Source: Virgisporangium ochraceum
GTDB taxonomy: Bacteria > Actinomycetota > Actinomycetes > Mycobacteriales > Micromonosporaceae
Direction of reading: 5' to 3'
DNA: 64,000 nt
NCBI RefSeq assembly: GCF_016863655.1
Contig: NZ_BOPH01000039.1
Location: forward strand, 54,149-118,148
The notes under the pieces were generated by a model, which ran no database searches, was not told the DNA's origin, and saw only the letters and a list, made by a program, of their open reading frames with translations. Positions 33,827 to 41,160 of this stretch are shown here, piece by piece. The first letter of the stretch is position 1; each line of letters begins with the position of its first letter. The position numbers and the translations under genes are program-made.

Positions 33827-34212
33827 GCCAGCGGAGCCCGGTACCCGCCGAACGCCACCGCGTTCTCGAAGACCCGGACGGACAGCACGACCCCACCCGG
33901 GAGGACCTTCGCCAACTGGCCGTGCACCCACAGCGCGAACGCCTCGACCGTGACCGCCTCCACGCCCAGGTCGGGCGCCACGATAGCGTCGAGGTCGGCG
34001 TCGGAGAGCCGATCCACCAGCCCGGTGAGCGCGTCGTCGAGCACGTCCAGGTCGACGACCATGCCACGCTCGTCGAGCTCGTCGCGGGTCACCACGATGT
34101 CGAACCGGTAGTCGTGGGAGTGGTACTCGCCCTCGGGCGGCGGCATGCCGGGCATCACGTGGAACGAGCGGACCGTCGCGGACGTACCAGTTTCGAACAT
34201 GGAACTATTCAT
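33823..34212 (-). CDS. 6-pyruvoyl-tetrahydropterin synthase / QueD homologue with altered active site
   Basis: A 129-residue T-fold protein. Zinc ligands are visible as H18 in SFHVMPG and the HSHDYRFDIVV pair. The glutamate region near VFENAVAFGGY is also present. The catalytic cysteine that normally lies just before the HxH motif is missing; the sequence there is PPPEGEYHSHDY. It may therefore catalyse a different reaction on a pterin-like compound. The start overlaps the dehydrogenase stop by 8 nt; an ATG at 34200 is an alternative. It follows the dehydrogenase and precedes the glycosyltransferase in one operon. Confidence 0.8.
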   Translation of the reverse strand: MNSSMFETGTSATVRSFHVMPGMPPPEGEYHSHDYRFDIVVTRDELDERGMVVDLDVLDDALTGLVDRLSDADLDAIVAPDLGVEAVTVEAFALWVHGQLAKVLPGGVVLSVRVFENAVAFGGYRAPLA

Positions 34213-35176
34213 ATCGCAGAGCCACGTGGATCAGGCCGGGGTCTCCCCGGTCAATCGACGCATAAGCCTCAGCCGCGTCGTCGACGGGAAACTCGGTCGT
34301 CGCCAGTGCGGCCAGTGGCAGCGAAGTCAGGAGCGAGGCGGCCTCGGAACGGCGGCGTTCGCGCGTCCACCGGTCCTGCGACGCGGCCGGGATCGTCGAG
34401 ACCTGGCTGCTGCGGATCGTGAGCCGCCGCCGGTGGAAGTCGCCACCGAGCGGCAGCGGCACCGGCTTGGTGCCGTACCAGGACGCCACCAGCACCGTCC
34501 CCTCGTGGGCCAGCAGCCCGAGGGCGGACGCCAGGACGGCCGGAACACCCGACGACTCCACCACCAGCGGCACGCGACCGGCGGGAAGCTCCGATGGATC
34601 GACAGCGGCGAGCCCGAGGGACGCGGCCACCTCGCGGCGCCACGGACGCGGTTCCGAGGCCAGCACGTGCGCGCCGGCCCGCTCCAGCAGCAGCGCCGTG
34701 AGTAGGCCCACGGGTCCGAGCCCGGTCACCACCACGGTGTCCCCGAACACGGAGCCGGCGTCGAGCGTCAGCTGCAACGCGGTCTCCACCAGCGGAAACA
34801 GCGTGGCCACCCGGAACGGGAGGTCGGACGGCAGGACGACGACGTCGCCCTCGGCGACGGCGAGGAGGTCCTGGTGCGGGTGGAACGTGAACACGTGCGA
34901 GCCGGTCGGCACCGACGCCGTCCCCCGCTCGACGACGCCGACGCAGCTGTACCCGTAACTGAACGGATATCCGAAATTTCCCGCCAGCGCGGAAATCGAC
35001 TCATCGAGATCGGTCGAAGGGTCGAGCTCGCCGCGGTAGGCCAGCATTTCGGTTCCGGAACTGATGCCGGAATAGGAGGTACGCACCACGAGTTGACCCG
35101 GTTCCGCGTCCGGTAGCTCGATGTCGTCGACGCTGACCTGGCGCGGGGCGACAAACCGCACGGCGCGTGCCTTCAT
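34205..35176 (-). CDS. Medium-chain dehydrogenase/reductase, BchC-like, without catalytic zinc ligands
   Basis: A 323-residue MDR-fold oxidoreductase. The nucleotide-binding motif is VVVTGLGPVGLLTALLLE. Where zinc alcohol dehydrogenases have the Cys-containing loop, this protein reads SYSGISSGTEMLAYRG, a form seen in BchC-like dehydrogenases. AGGGG stands seven bases before the ATG. It is first in the minus-strand run leading to PTPS, GT and HAD, and its start codon is 61 nt from the divergent RibA-RibD fusion. Substrate unknown; likely an alcohol group on the cluster's intermediate. Confidence 0.83.
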   Translation of the reverse strand: MKARAVRFVAPRQVSVDDIELPDAEPGQLVVRTSYSGISSGTEMLAYRGELDPSTDLDESISALAGNFGYPFSYGYSCVGVVERGTASVPTGSHVFTFHPHQDLLAVAEGDVVVLPSDLPFRVATLFPLVETALQLTLDAGSVFGDTVVVTGLGPVGLLTALLLERAGAHVLASEPRPWRREVAASLGLAAVDPSELPAGRVPLVVESSGVPAVLASALGLLAHEGTVLVASWYGTKPVPLPLGGDFHRRRLTIRSSQVSTIPAASQDRWTRERRRSEAASLLTSLPLAALATTEFPVDDAAEAYASIDRGDPGLIHVALRYE

Positions 35177-35236
35177 TCACTAACCCCTATGTCTTCACGT
35201 GGTCGGGAGCTTATGAAACGTGGTAGTAACGGTCGC

Positions 35237-36556
35237 ATGATTCAGTCACCACGGCTAACCAGCGTGCCGTCGCAGCGTCAGAGCGACACCCCCACAGAAG
35301 TATGTTCCGTGGTGATCCCCACGCCGTACGGCGAGTTCAACACCCGGGTGTTCGAGACCGCGCAGGGCCACCCGTACCTCGCGCTGATCAAGGGCGACGT
35401 CGCCAGCGACGGGCCCGTGCTCGCCCGCCTGCACTCCGAGTGCCTCACCGGCGACGTGCTCGGCTCGTTGCGGTGCGACTGCGGGGTGCAGCTGCGTACC
35501 GCGCTGCGGCGGGTCGCCGCCGAGGGCCGCGGCGTCGTGCTGTACCTCACCGGCCAGGAGGGCCGGGGGATCGGCCTGGTCAACAAGCTGCGCGCGTACG
35601 TCGAGCAGGACTTCGGCGCCGACACCGTCGACGCGAACCTGCGCCTGGGCCTGCCGGCCGACCGCCGCGACTACGCCGACGCCGCGCACGTGCTCGGCGC
35701 GATCGGCGTGCGCGCGGTGCGCCTGATGTCGAACAACCCGGCGAAGGCCGAGGGCCTGCGCGCCAACGGCATCAAGGTGGAGGCGATGGCGGCGATCCCG
35801 ACCTCGGCCCACCACCGCAACGCCGGCTACCTCAGCACCAAGGCCAACCGGATGGGCCACGTCGCACCGACCGGCGACGAGCTGGCCGAGCTTCCCGAGG
35901 CGCCGGTCGACGTGTCCAGGCTGCTCGGCGACATCGAACCGCGCGACGACCGCCCGTACGTGGTGCTCTCCTACGCCCAGACCGTCGACGGCCGCCTCGC
36001 CGAACGCGCCGGCGACAAGGTGTCGCACGCGCTGCGGGCCGCGTCCGACGCCGTGCTCGTCGGCGCGGAGACGGTCGAACGCGACGACCCGCGGCTGACC
36101 GTGCGCCTGGTCGCCGGCGCGTCGCCGCTGCGCGTCGTGCTCGACCCCGACCTCGGCACGACGCCCGCCGCGCGCGTGTTCGCCGACGACGCCGCCACCA
36201 CCGTGTACACCGCCGCGGGCGCCGATGGAGAGCGTGCGGCCGCGCTGCGCGCGTCCGGTGTGGGTGTCCGCGAAATGCCGAACGGTCCGGACGGCCTCGA
36301 CCTCGGCGCGGTCCTGAAGGATCTGCGCGCCGAGGGCGTGCGGTCGGTGCTCGTCGAGGGCGGGGCCGGGGTCATCGGCGCGGCGCTCGCCGCCGGCGTC
36401 GTCGACCGGCTGGTCGTCGCGATGGCGCCGTCGCTCGGCGCCGGGTCCGCGGCTGTCGATATGGGACGCGCTACGGAAGAGCTCCGGTTGACGAACCGCT
36501 GCGCGTATATCGCCGGAGAGGATGTCATCCTGGCCTGGGATGTGCAGAAACCATGA
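35237..36556 (+). CDS. GTP cyclohydrolase II fused to a RibD-type reductase domain
   Basis: A protein of about 439 residues with two domains. The first (about 20-215) is GTP cyclohydrolase II: zinc cysteines in HSECLTGD and RCDCGVQL, the GQEGRGIGLVNKLRAY loop with its tyrosine, and KANRMGHV. The second (about 240-435) is a RibD C-terminal reductase: YVVLSYAQTVDGRLAE, SDAVLVGAETVERDDP and SVLVEGGAGVIGAAL. There is no deaminase and no DHBP synthase part, unlike usual riboflavin enzymes. The start is uncertain: 35189, 35213 and 35237 are all in frame. I chose 35237 because it leaves promoter space. Probably opens a GTP-derived pathway. Confidence 0.87.
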   Translation: MIQSPRLTSVPSQRQSDTPTEVCSVVIPTPYGEFNTRVFETAQGHPYLALIKGDVASDGPVLARLHSECLTGDVLGSLRCDCGVQLRTALRRVAAEGRGVVLYLTGQEGRGIGLVNKLRAYVEQDFGADTVDANLRLGLPADRRDYADAAHVLGAIGVRAVRLMSNNPAKAEGLRANGIKVEAMAAIPTSAHHRNAGYLSTKANRMGHVAPTGDELAELPEAPVDVSRLLGDIEPRDDRPYVVLSYAQTVDGRLAERAGDKVSHALRAASDAVLVGAETVERDDPRLTVRLVAGASPLRVVLDPDLGTTPAARVFADDAATTVYTAAGADGERAAALRASGVGVREMPNGPDGLDLGAVLKDLRAEGVRSVLVEGGAGVIGAALAAGVVDRLVVAMAPSLGAGSAAVDMGRATEELRLTNRCAYIAGEDVILAWDVQKP

Positions 36557-37328
36557 ACCGACGCCGTTCGCGGAGCTGAATGCCGTCCTGGCCGAGTTGG
36601 CCGGGCGGGCCGCCGCGATCCTCGGCGCCGACTTCGTCGGCGCCTACCTGCAGGGCTCCTTCGCCGTCGGCGACGCCGACCCGCACAGCGACTGCGACTT
36701 CCTGATCCCCGTGCACCGGCAGGTCACCGGGGAGCAGGAGGCCGCGCTGCGGGCCCTGCACGACGAGTTCCCCACGAGGCCCGACTACTGGGCGAAGCGG
36801 CTGGAGGGCTCGTACCCGGTGCTCGCGGAGCTGCGCACCCTCGACGGGCTGGGCCGGCCGTGGCTCTACGTCGACAACGGCTGGCGCGAGATGCAGTGGT
36901 CGACCCACTGCAACACCGAGGTCGTGCGGTGGTCGCTGCGCGAGTGCGGTGTGACCCTGGTCGGCCCGCCGCCGTCGACGCTTGTCGACCCGGTGCCTGC
37001 TTCGGTGCTCCGCGAGCGGATGCGCGCCGACGTGCCCGGGTTCGTCACGGAGATGGAGAGCTGGATCTCGTTCGACCTCGCCTGGGCCCAGCGGTACGCG
37101 GTCACCACGCTCTGCCGGATGCTGAACACGTACGTGGAGGGCCGGGTGACCTCGAAGCGGGCCGCCCTCCTCTGGGCACAGACGGCGGTCGATCCCCGGT
37201 GGCGGCCGCTGATCGAGCGGGCCCTCGTCGAGCGTGACCTGGGCTGGGACCCCGACGAGCGGCCGTCGCCCGGCAGCGTCGGGGAGACGCTGGAGTTCCA
37301 CCGGTACGTGCAGGGCCGGATGTCCTGA
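36540..37328 (+). CDS. Aminoglycoside nucleotidyltransferase-like protein (AadA/DUF4111 type)
   Basis: A 262-residue nucleotidyltransferase. The N-terminal motif GSFAVGDADPHSDCDFLI carries the Gly-Ser and Asp-x-Asp metal ligands. The C-terminal helical domain (about 160-260) matches the DUF4111 domain of ANT(3'')-type enzymes (WISFDLAWAQRYAVTTLCRM, SKRAALLWA). It might adenylylate an aminoglycoside or a native compound; resistance is not shown. The ATG at 36540 lies inside the end of the RibA-RibD gene; an ATG at 36522 is in frame but crowds its ribosome-binding site. Co-transcription with the cyclohydrolase fusion is likely. Confidence 0.8.
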   Translation: MCRNHEPTPFAELNAVLAELAGRAAAILGADFVGAYLQGSFAVGDADPHSDCDFLIPVHRQVTGEQEAALRALHDEFPTRPDYWAKRLEGSYPVLAELRTLDGLGRPWLYVDNGWREMQWSTHCNTEVVRWSLRECGVTLVGPPPSTLVDPVPASVLRERMRADVPGFVTEMESWISFDLAWAQRYAVTTLCRMLNTYVEGRVTSKRAALLWAQTAVDPRWRPLIERALVERDLGWDPDERPSPGSVGETLEFHRYVQGRMS

Positions 37329-37370
37329 AGGCGGGTCTGGGGTGTGCGGACGTTGGCCATAATGGCGCCC

Positions 37371-38231
37371 ATGCACCCCGGCGGTCAGGATCCGAGCTGG
37401 CAGCAGCAGAGCTACGACCACTACGGCCAGCAGCCGGGGTACGGCCAGCCCGGGTACGGCCAGCAGCCGCCCGGGTACGGCCAGCAGCCGGCGTACGGCC
37501 AGCCCGGGTACGGCCCGCAGCCGGCGTACGGGCAGTACCCCCAGGCCCCGCAGCAGCAGCCGCCGCCCTCGAACCGGTCGCACATCCTCGTGATCACCGG
37601 CGTCGCGGTCGTGCTCATGCTGGTCGTCGTGGGGTTCGCGGCGGTCATGGTGGCCCGGTCCGGCGACGACGGCGACGGCGAGAAGACCGCCGACCCCGGT
37701 CAGAGCACCACGATCCCGCCAGCGTCGCCCCGCGACGGGCTCACCGTCGGCAGCGGACCGGTGAAGGTCGACGTGTACGTCGACTACCAGTGCCCGCCCT
37801 GCAGCACGTTCGAGGCCGCGACCGAGAGCGCGCTGGCCGGCTACGTCGGCTCCAACCGGATCACGCTGGCGATCCACCCCGTCGCGTTCGTCGACGGCCG
37901 CTCGAAGAACCGGTACGCCACCCGGGCAGCCGCGGCCATGGCGTGCGCCTACGAGGGCGGGAAGACGCTGGAGCTGCACGGTCACCTGCTGCGCAACCAG
38001 CCTCCGGAGGACACCGCCGGCCCCACCGACGAGCAGCTGGCCGCGACCGGCGCGACGCTCGGGCTCGGCGACGGTTTCCGGCAGTGCGTGATCGGCGGCG
38101 CGCGGGTCACCTGGGTCGGCGACGCCACCAGCGCGGCGAAGGCGGCCGGGGTCACCTCGGTGCCGACCGCGTACGTCGACGGCCGGAAGATCGACGCCGA
38201 TGCCGACGCCCTCATCGAGGCGGTCGGCTAG
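37371..38231 (+). CDS. Membrane-anchored DsbA/thioredoxin-fold protein with Q/G/Y-rich tail
   Basis: About 286 residues. The N-terminal 65 residues are a cytoplasmic low-complexity tail built on repeats of GYGQQP / YGQPGYG. One membrane segment follows (residues about 73-95, VITGVAVVLMLVVVGFAAV). The external part is a DsbA-like thioredoxin domain with CPPC in VDYQCPPCSTF, as in disulfide oxidoreductases of Gram-positive bacteria. A CATAAT at 37358 could be a -10 element placing transcription start at the ATG at 37371, a leaderless arrangement. In-frame ATG 37362 and GTG 37344 are alternatives. Confidence 0.82.
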   Translation: MHPGGQDPSWQQQSYDHYGQQPGYGQPGYGQQPPGYGQQPAYGQPGYGPQPAYGQYPQAPQQQPPPSNRSHILVITGVAVVLMLVVVGFAAVMVARSGDDGDGEKTADPGQSTTIPPASPRDGLTVGSGPVKVDVYVDYQCPPCSTFEAATESALAGYVGSNRITLAIHPVAFVDGRSKNRYATRAAAAMACAYEGGKTLELHGHLLRNQPPEDTAGPTDEQLAATGATLGLGDGFRQCVIGGARVTWVGDATSAAKAAGVTSVPTAYVDGRKIDADADALIEAVG

Positions 38232-38325
38232 CGTCCCGCGTCGATGACTCGTGTGCCGGCTGTTGAGCGCTGTTCGAACATCGGCATCCGGTCTGGCCGG
38301 ATTCAACGACCTGATGTTCCGGGAC

Positions 38326-38386
38326 GATCAACTTCTCTGGAAGAAAAGTGCAGCGTGACTTCACGTTCGTTCCAGAGAAGTTGATC
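38326..38386. repeat. Inverted repeat with perfect 17-bp arms
   Basis: Left arm GATCAACTTCTCTGGAA (38326-38342) pairs exactly with 38370-38386 around a 27-nt loop. It shares size and loop length, but not arm sequence, with the repeats at 5383 and 38531. Confidence 0.85.
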
Positions 38387-38530
38387 ACCGATGCCGTATC
38401 GCCCGGACGATGCCACCGTGAGTGACCCTTCGCGGACGGCCGGCACAGACCTGGTGGGCAGATGTGCGATGACGCACAGTGGCGGGCGGTAGCCCGAGCT
38501 GGATGGCGGCTTCGCCCCACCATGATTCCC

Positions 38531-38608
38531 CGCCGATCTTGCAGTTGTGGCCTCCTTCAAAACGCGACATTTCCGTAAATAGGGGCGGCCACAAGTGCAA
38601 GATCGGCG
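38531..38608. repeat. Inverted repeat with 22-bp arms (palindromic family member 2)
   Basis: Arms 38531-38552 and 38587-38608 pair with one mismatch around a 34-nt loop. The inner 19 bases of the left arm (CGATCTTGCAGTTGTGGCC) are identical to the left arm at 5383-5401. The loops differ in sequence but not in size. Confidence 0.88.
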
Positions 38609-38644
38609 CGGGTCTCGACAGAGCACTACCGGCCACCGGTCGGC

Positions 38645-39313
38645 TCACGGGTCGGCGAACTCCGACACCGTGTGGATCTCGTACTGGTAGACGCAGGGCG
38701 TCCGCACGTCGAGGCGGCCCTTCTCCAGGAGCAGGATCTCGGTGTCGAGCAGCCGGCCGGTCACCGGGTCGACGATGAGCGTGCGCTCGCTGGCGAGGCC
38801 GCCGTGGCGGTTGGGCGGCATGAACGCCTCGCCCCGCCGGCCGGCCCGGTCGGTGGTGCCACCCCGGTAGATCAGGCCCGGAACCTCGGCCAGTACCCGG
38901 AGCAGCGCCGCGCGCCGGGCCGGCCCGAGCACCCGGTCGCGGACCAGGTCGGCCATCGCGGCCAGGATCTCGGCCGGACCGTTGCCCGGCGGGTGGTTCT
39001 CGGTCAGGTAGACCGCCATCGCGGCGGCGTGGTCGTCGGCCTGCGTCACCGTGTTGGCGGCGACCTTCTCGATCAGCCGGTACGCCCGGCCCGATCCGCG
39101 CAGGTGGTTGGCCACCACGTTGCGGCCGACGCCGAACAGCCACAACCGTGCGTCGGCGCGCGGCACGTCGTGGATCCGCCGCCAGGCGACAGCGAAGATC
39201 TCCGCGACCAGGTCGGCGGCGGAGTCGTCGTCGACCCGCCGGCGCACGTAGCGCTCGAGCGCCTGATGGTGCTCCCGGTACAGGTCGTCGAACCGCTGCT
39301 ACTCGTCTGCCAT
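38645..39313 (-). pseudogene. Decayed ECF sigma factor: early stop codon and in-frame fusion to a CU044_5270-type tail
   Basis: A consensus start (GGGAGGG, then ATG at 39313) reads MADE and hits TAG at 39301-39299. The same frame then continues open for 217 codons. The first part is ECF region 2 (RFDDLYREHHQALERYV, ADLVAEIFAVAWRRIHD, WLFGVGRNVVANHLRG). No region 4 follows. From about residue 90 it reads like the C-terminus of the CU044_5270 family (LGPARRAALLRVLAEVPGL, LIVDPVTGRLLDTE), a protein usually encoded just after this type of sigma gene. So a deletion joined the two genes, and a nonsense change (probably CAG to TAG) followed. A GTG at 39247 could restart translation. Confidence 0.75.
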
Positions 39314-39359
39314 CGGCCCTCCCACCCGTACCTGTCCGGTCGGCGCGGGACATTCACCA

Positions 39360-39959
39360 TCAGAGGACCGGAGCGCGCCCCTTGATCTCGTGGAAGCCGT
39401 CGACACCGGCGACCATCAACGTGCCGTGCCAGAGCCGGGCGGCCTCGTCGTCGTGCGGCACGCGGGAGATGACCGGGCCGAACCACGCCACCCGCCGGCC
39501 GCTCGGCAGGTCGACCGCGATGATCGGGGTGCCGACGTGCGTACCGACCAGGCCGACGCCGGCCTCGTGCGACGAGCGCAGCAGCGGGTCGTACCGGTCG
39601 GTCTCCATCACGTCGGCCAGGTCGGTGGGCAGGCCGGCCGCGGTGAGGATGTCGCCGGCCGGCCGCCAGCCGTCCTCGCTCCCGTGGACCATCGCGCCGA
39701 ACACGTCGTAGAGCCGGCCGAGCACGTCGGACCCGTACCGGTCCTGCACCACCGCGAACAGGCGGGCCGGCCCCCACAGGTAGCCCTCCGGGTCGTCCTC
39801 GGGATCGTCGTCGCGGTGCTCGTTGAGAACCGACAGGCTCATCACCCGCCACTCGACGCGCAGCAGGTCGAGCCGTTCCAGCTCCCGCATCCAGCGCGAG
39901 GTGACCCACGTGTACGGGCAGCTGGGGTCGAACCAGAAACGGGCGTCCACGCGCACCAT
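39360..39959 (-). CDS. DsbA-family protein related to mycothiol-dependent nitroreductase Rv2466c
   Basis: A 199-residue thioredoxin-fold protein. The N-terminus VDARFWFDPSCPYTWVTSRW matches the Rv2466c type, where a CPWC/CPxT motif reacts with mycothiol. Here the motif is CPYT, so the resolving cysteine is absent, which fits a monothiol mechanism. The helical insertion and a cis-proline region (HVGTPIIAVD) are present. It would protect against oxidative or electrophile stress in a mycothiol-containing cell. The start is the ATG at 39959; a GTG two codons later is possible. Confidence 0.83.
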   Translation of the reverse strand: MVRVDARFWFDPSCPYTWVTSRWMRELERLDLLRVEWRVMSLSVLNEHRDDDPEDDPEGYLWGPARLFAVVQDRYGSDVLGRLYDVFGAMVHGSEDGWRPAGDILTAAGLPTDLADVMETDRYDPLLRSSHEAGVGLVGTHVGTPIIAVDLPSGRRVAWFGPVISRVPHDDEAARLWHGTLMVAGVDGFHEIKGRAPVL

Positions 39960-39999
39960 CGTCCCCGATGGTGGGTGGACGCCCGCCCGCGAGTCGGCC

Positions 40000-40545
40000 T
40001 CAGAGCTTGTCGATCACCTTCAGCGCCGCGTTCTTCGCCATCTGGGTCGTGGCCGCCTCGTTGCCGCTCGACCGGGCGTAGGCGTCGATCACGATGTCGC
40101 CGTGCAGCACGTACAGGTGTCCGTCCGCCTGGCGCGCGTCGTCGCCGACGCCGGTGACCTTCTGCTGCTGGCCGTGCGCCTGCTTGAACTCCGAGGCGCT
40201 GCTCTTGGACAGGAAGATCGCGAGCTGACCGCCGGAGAGCTGCCACTGGCAGTAGCGGGTGGTCGCGCCGTCCTTCTCGCCGTCCTCGTCGATCTGGGTG
40301 ACGGCCTTGCCGCCCGAGATCGTGCTGACTTCGGCCTTGGTGAGCAGCGTGCACGGGTTCGGCAGGTCGCCGCTCTTCGCGCCGCCGGTGGCCTTGCTCG
40401 TCGGGGTGGCCTTGGCCGACGTCGTCGTCGACGCGGCGGGGGTGGGTGCGGCGGCCGGGTCCTCGTCCTTCTCGAGGAGCTGGCAGCCGGAGAGGGCGAA
40501 CAGGCCGCAAGCAGCGGCGACGACGACAGCGGTACGGACGCGCAT
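40000..40545 (-). CDS. DUF3558-like lipoprotein
   Basis: A 181-residue exported lipoprotein with signal MRVRTAVVVAAACGLFALSG and lipidation cysteine C21 (LSGC). A Thr/Ala/Pro-rich linker (about 28-58) leads to a domain of DUF3558 type: NPCTLLTKAEVSTISGG, a CQWQL cysteine pairing with the earlier one, and VTGVGDDARQADGHLYVLHGD. Found widely in actinomycetes; function unknown, proposed role at the cell surface. GGGAG lies eight bases before the ATG. No obvious operon partner. Confidence 0.82.
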   Translation of the reverse strand: MRVRTAVVVAAACGLFALSGCQLLEKDEDPAAAPTPAASTTTSAKATPTSKATGGAKSGDLPNPCTLLTKAEVSTISGGKAVTQIDEDGEKDGATTRYCQWQLSGGQLAIFLSKSSASEFKQAHGQQQKVTGVGDDARQADGHLYVLHGDIVIDAYARSSGNEAATTQMAKNAALKVIDKL

Positions 40546-40658
40546 GGGTGGTGCTCCCGGCTCGGTTCAGTGGACCTTGTGACCTCTTCATCGTGCGGTC
40601 GGTCACCCGAGTTTGCGCAGGTGGTTGCGGTGAGTGGCAGGTTTCCGGGAGATGCGGG

Positions 40659-41111
40659 CTAGAGCCGACGCTCGAAACAGACCGACAGCTCCGACCCCAC
40701 GTAGCTTCCGAACAACGGGATCTCGTGGTAGCCGGCCCGCCGGTAGAAGCGCTGGGCGTCGGGCTGCAGGGTGCCGGTCTCCAGGCGGAGTGTGGTCCAA
40801 CCGCGTTCTTTCGCCGCGGCCTCGAGCGCGGCGAGCACCGCACCCGCGACGCCGCTGCCGCGGAACTCCGGAACCACGTACATGCGCTTCACCTCGGCGC
40901 TGGTGTCGTCGAGCCGGCGTAGGGCGCCGCAGCCGACCGCCCGTCCCGTCACCGTCGCCACGACGAAGTGGGAGACGTCGTCGCCGGACGGTGGCGCCCC
41001 GGGTTCGTGGTCGTCGCAGCCGTAGCGGGCGTCGAGTTCGGCCCGTTGTGCCGCGCGCAGGGCGGCGCCGACCGGGTCGTCCCACGGCCGTTCCTCGATG
41101 ATCCAGTCCAC
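40659..41111 (-). CDS. GNAT-family N-acetyltransferase
   Basis: A 150-residue acetyl-CoA-dependent acetyltransferase. The acetyl-CoA loop is VPEFRGSGVAGAVL, preceded by the strand EVKRMYVV and followed by LRLETGTLQPDAQRFYRRAGY, typical of small GNAT enzymes. Acceptor unknown. The GTG start at 41111 has GAGGAGG four bases upstream. It is divergent from a TetR gene across a 49-bp gap holding two operator-like palindromes, so it is the probable target of that regulator. Confidence 0.88.
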   Translation of the reverse strand: MDWIIEERPWDDPVGAALRAAQRAELDARYGCDDHEPGAPPSGDDVSHFVVATVTGRAVGCGALRRLDDTSAEVKRMYVVPEFRGSGVAGAVLAALEAAAKERGWTTLRLETGTLQPDAQRFYRRAGYHEIPLFGSYVGSELSVCFERRL

Positions 41112-41122
41112 ATGCCCTCCTC

Positions 41123-41151
41123 GTAACAGGTGTTACCGTAACACTTGTTAC
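41123..41151. promoter_or_regulatory. Two adjacent TetR-type operators
   Basis: GTAACAGGTGTTAC (41123-41136) and GTAACACTTGTTAC (41138-41151) are near-identical palindromes with perfect GTAACA/TGTTAC arms, one base apart. They lie between the divergent GNAT and TetR start codons, 9 nt before the TetR GTG. Binding by the adjacent TetR protein and autoregulation are strongly suggested. Confidence 0.75.
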
Positions 41152-41160
41152 GATCGCGGG

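Larger units (their letters stand above)
38232..38644. other. Gene-free stretch with two large inverted repeats
   Basis: About 410 bases between the thioredoxin-fold gene and the sigma pseudogene. It contains the hairpins at 38326-38386 and 38531-38608. Short open frames exist on both strands, but none has a ribosome-binding site or recognisable protein pattern. It may be a docking area for palindromic repeats. Confidence 0.6.

Noticed and set aside
36540..37328. Calling this gene an aminoglycoside resistance determinant
   Set aside because: Only the nucleotidyltransferase fold is supported; chromosomal homologues in actinomycetes often have no shown resistance role.
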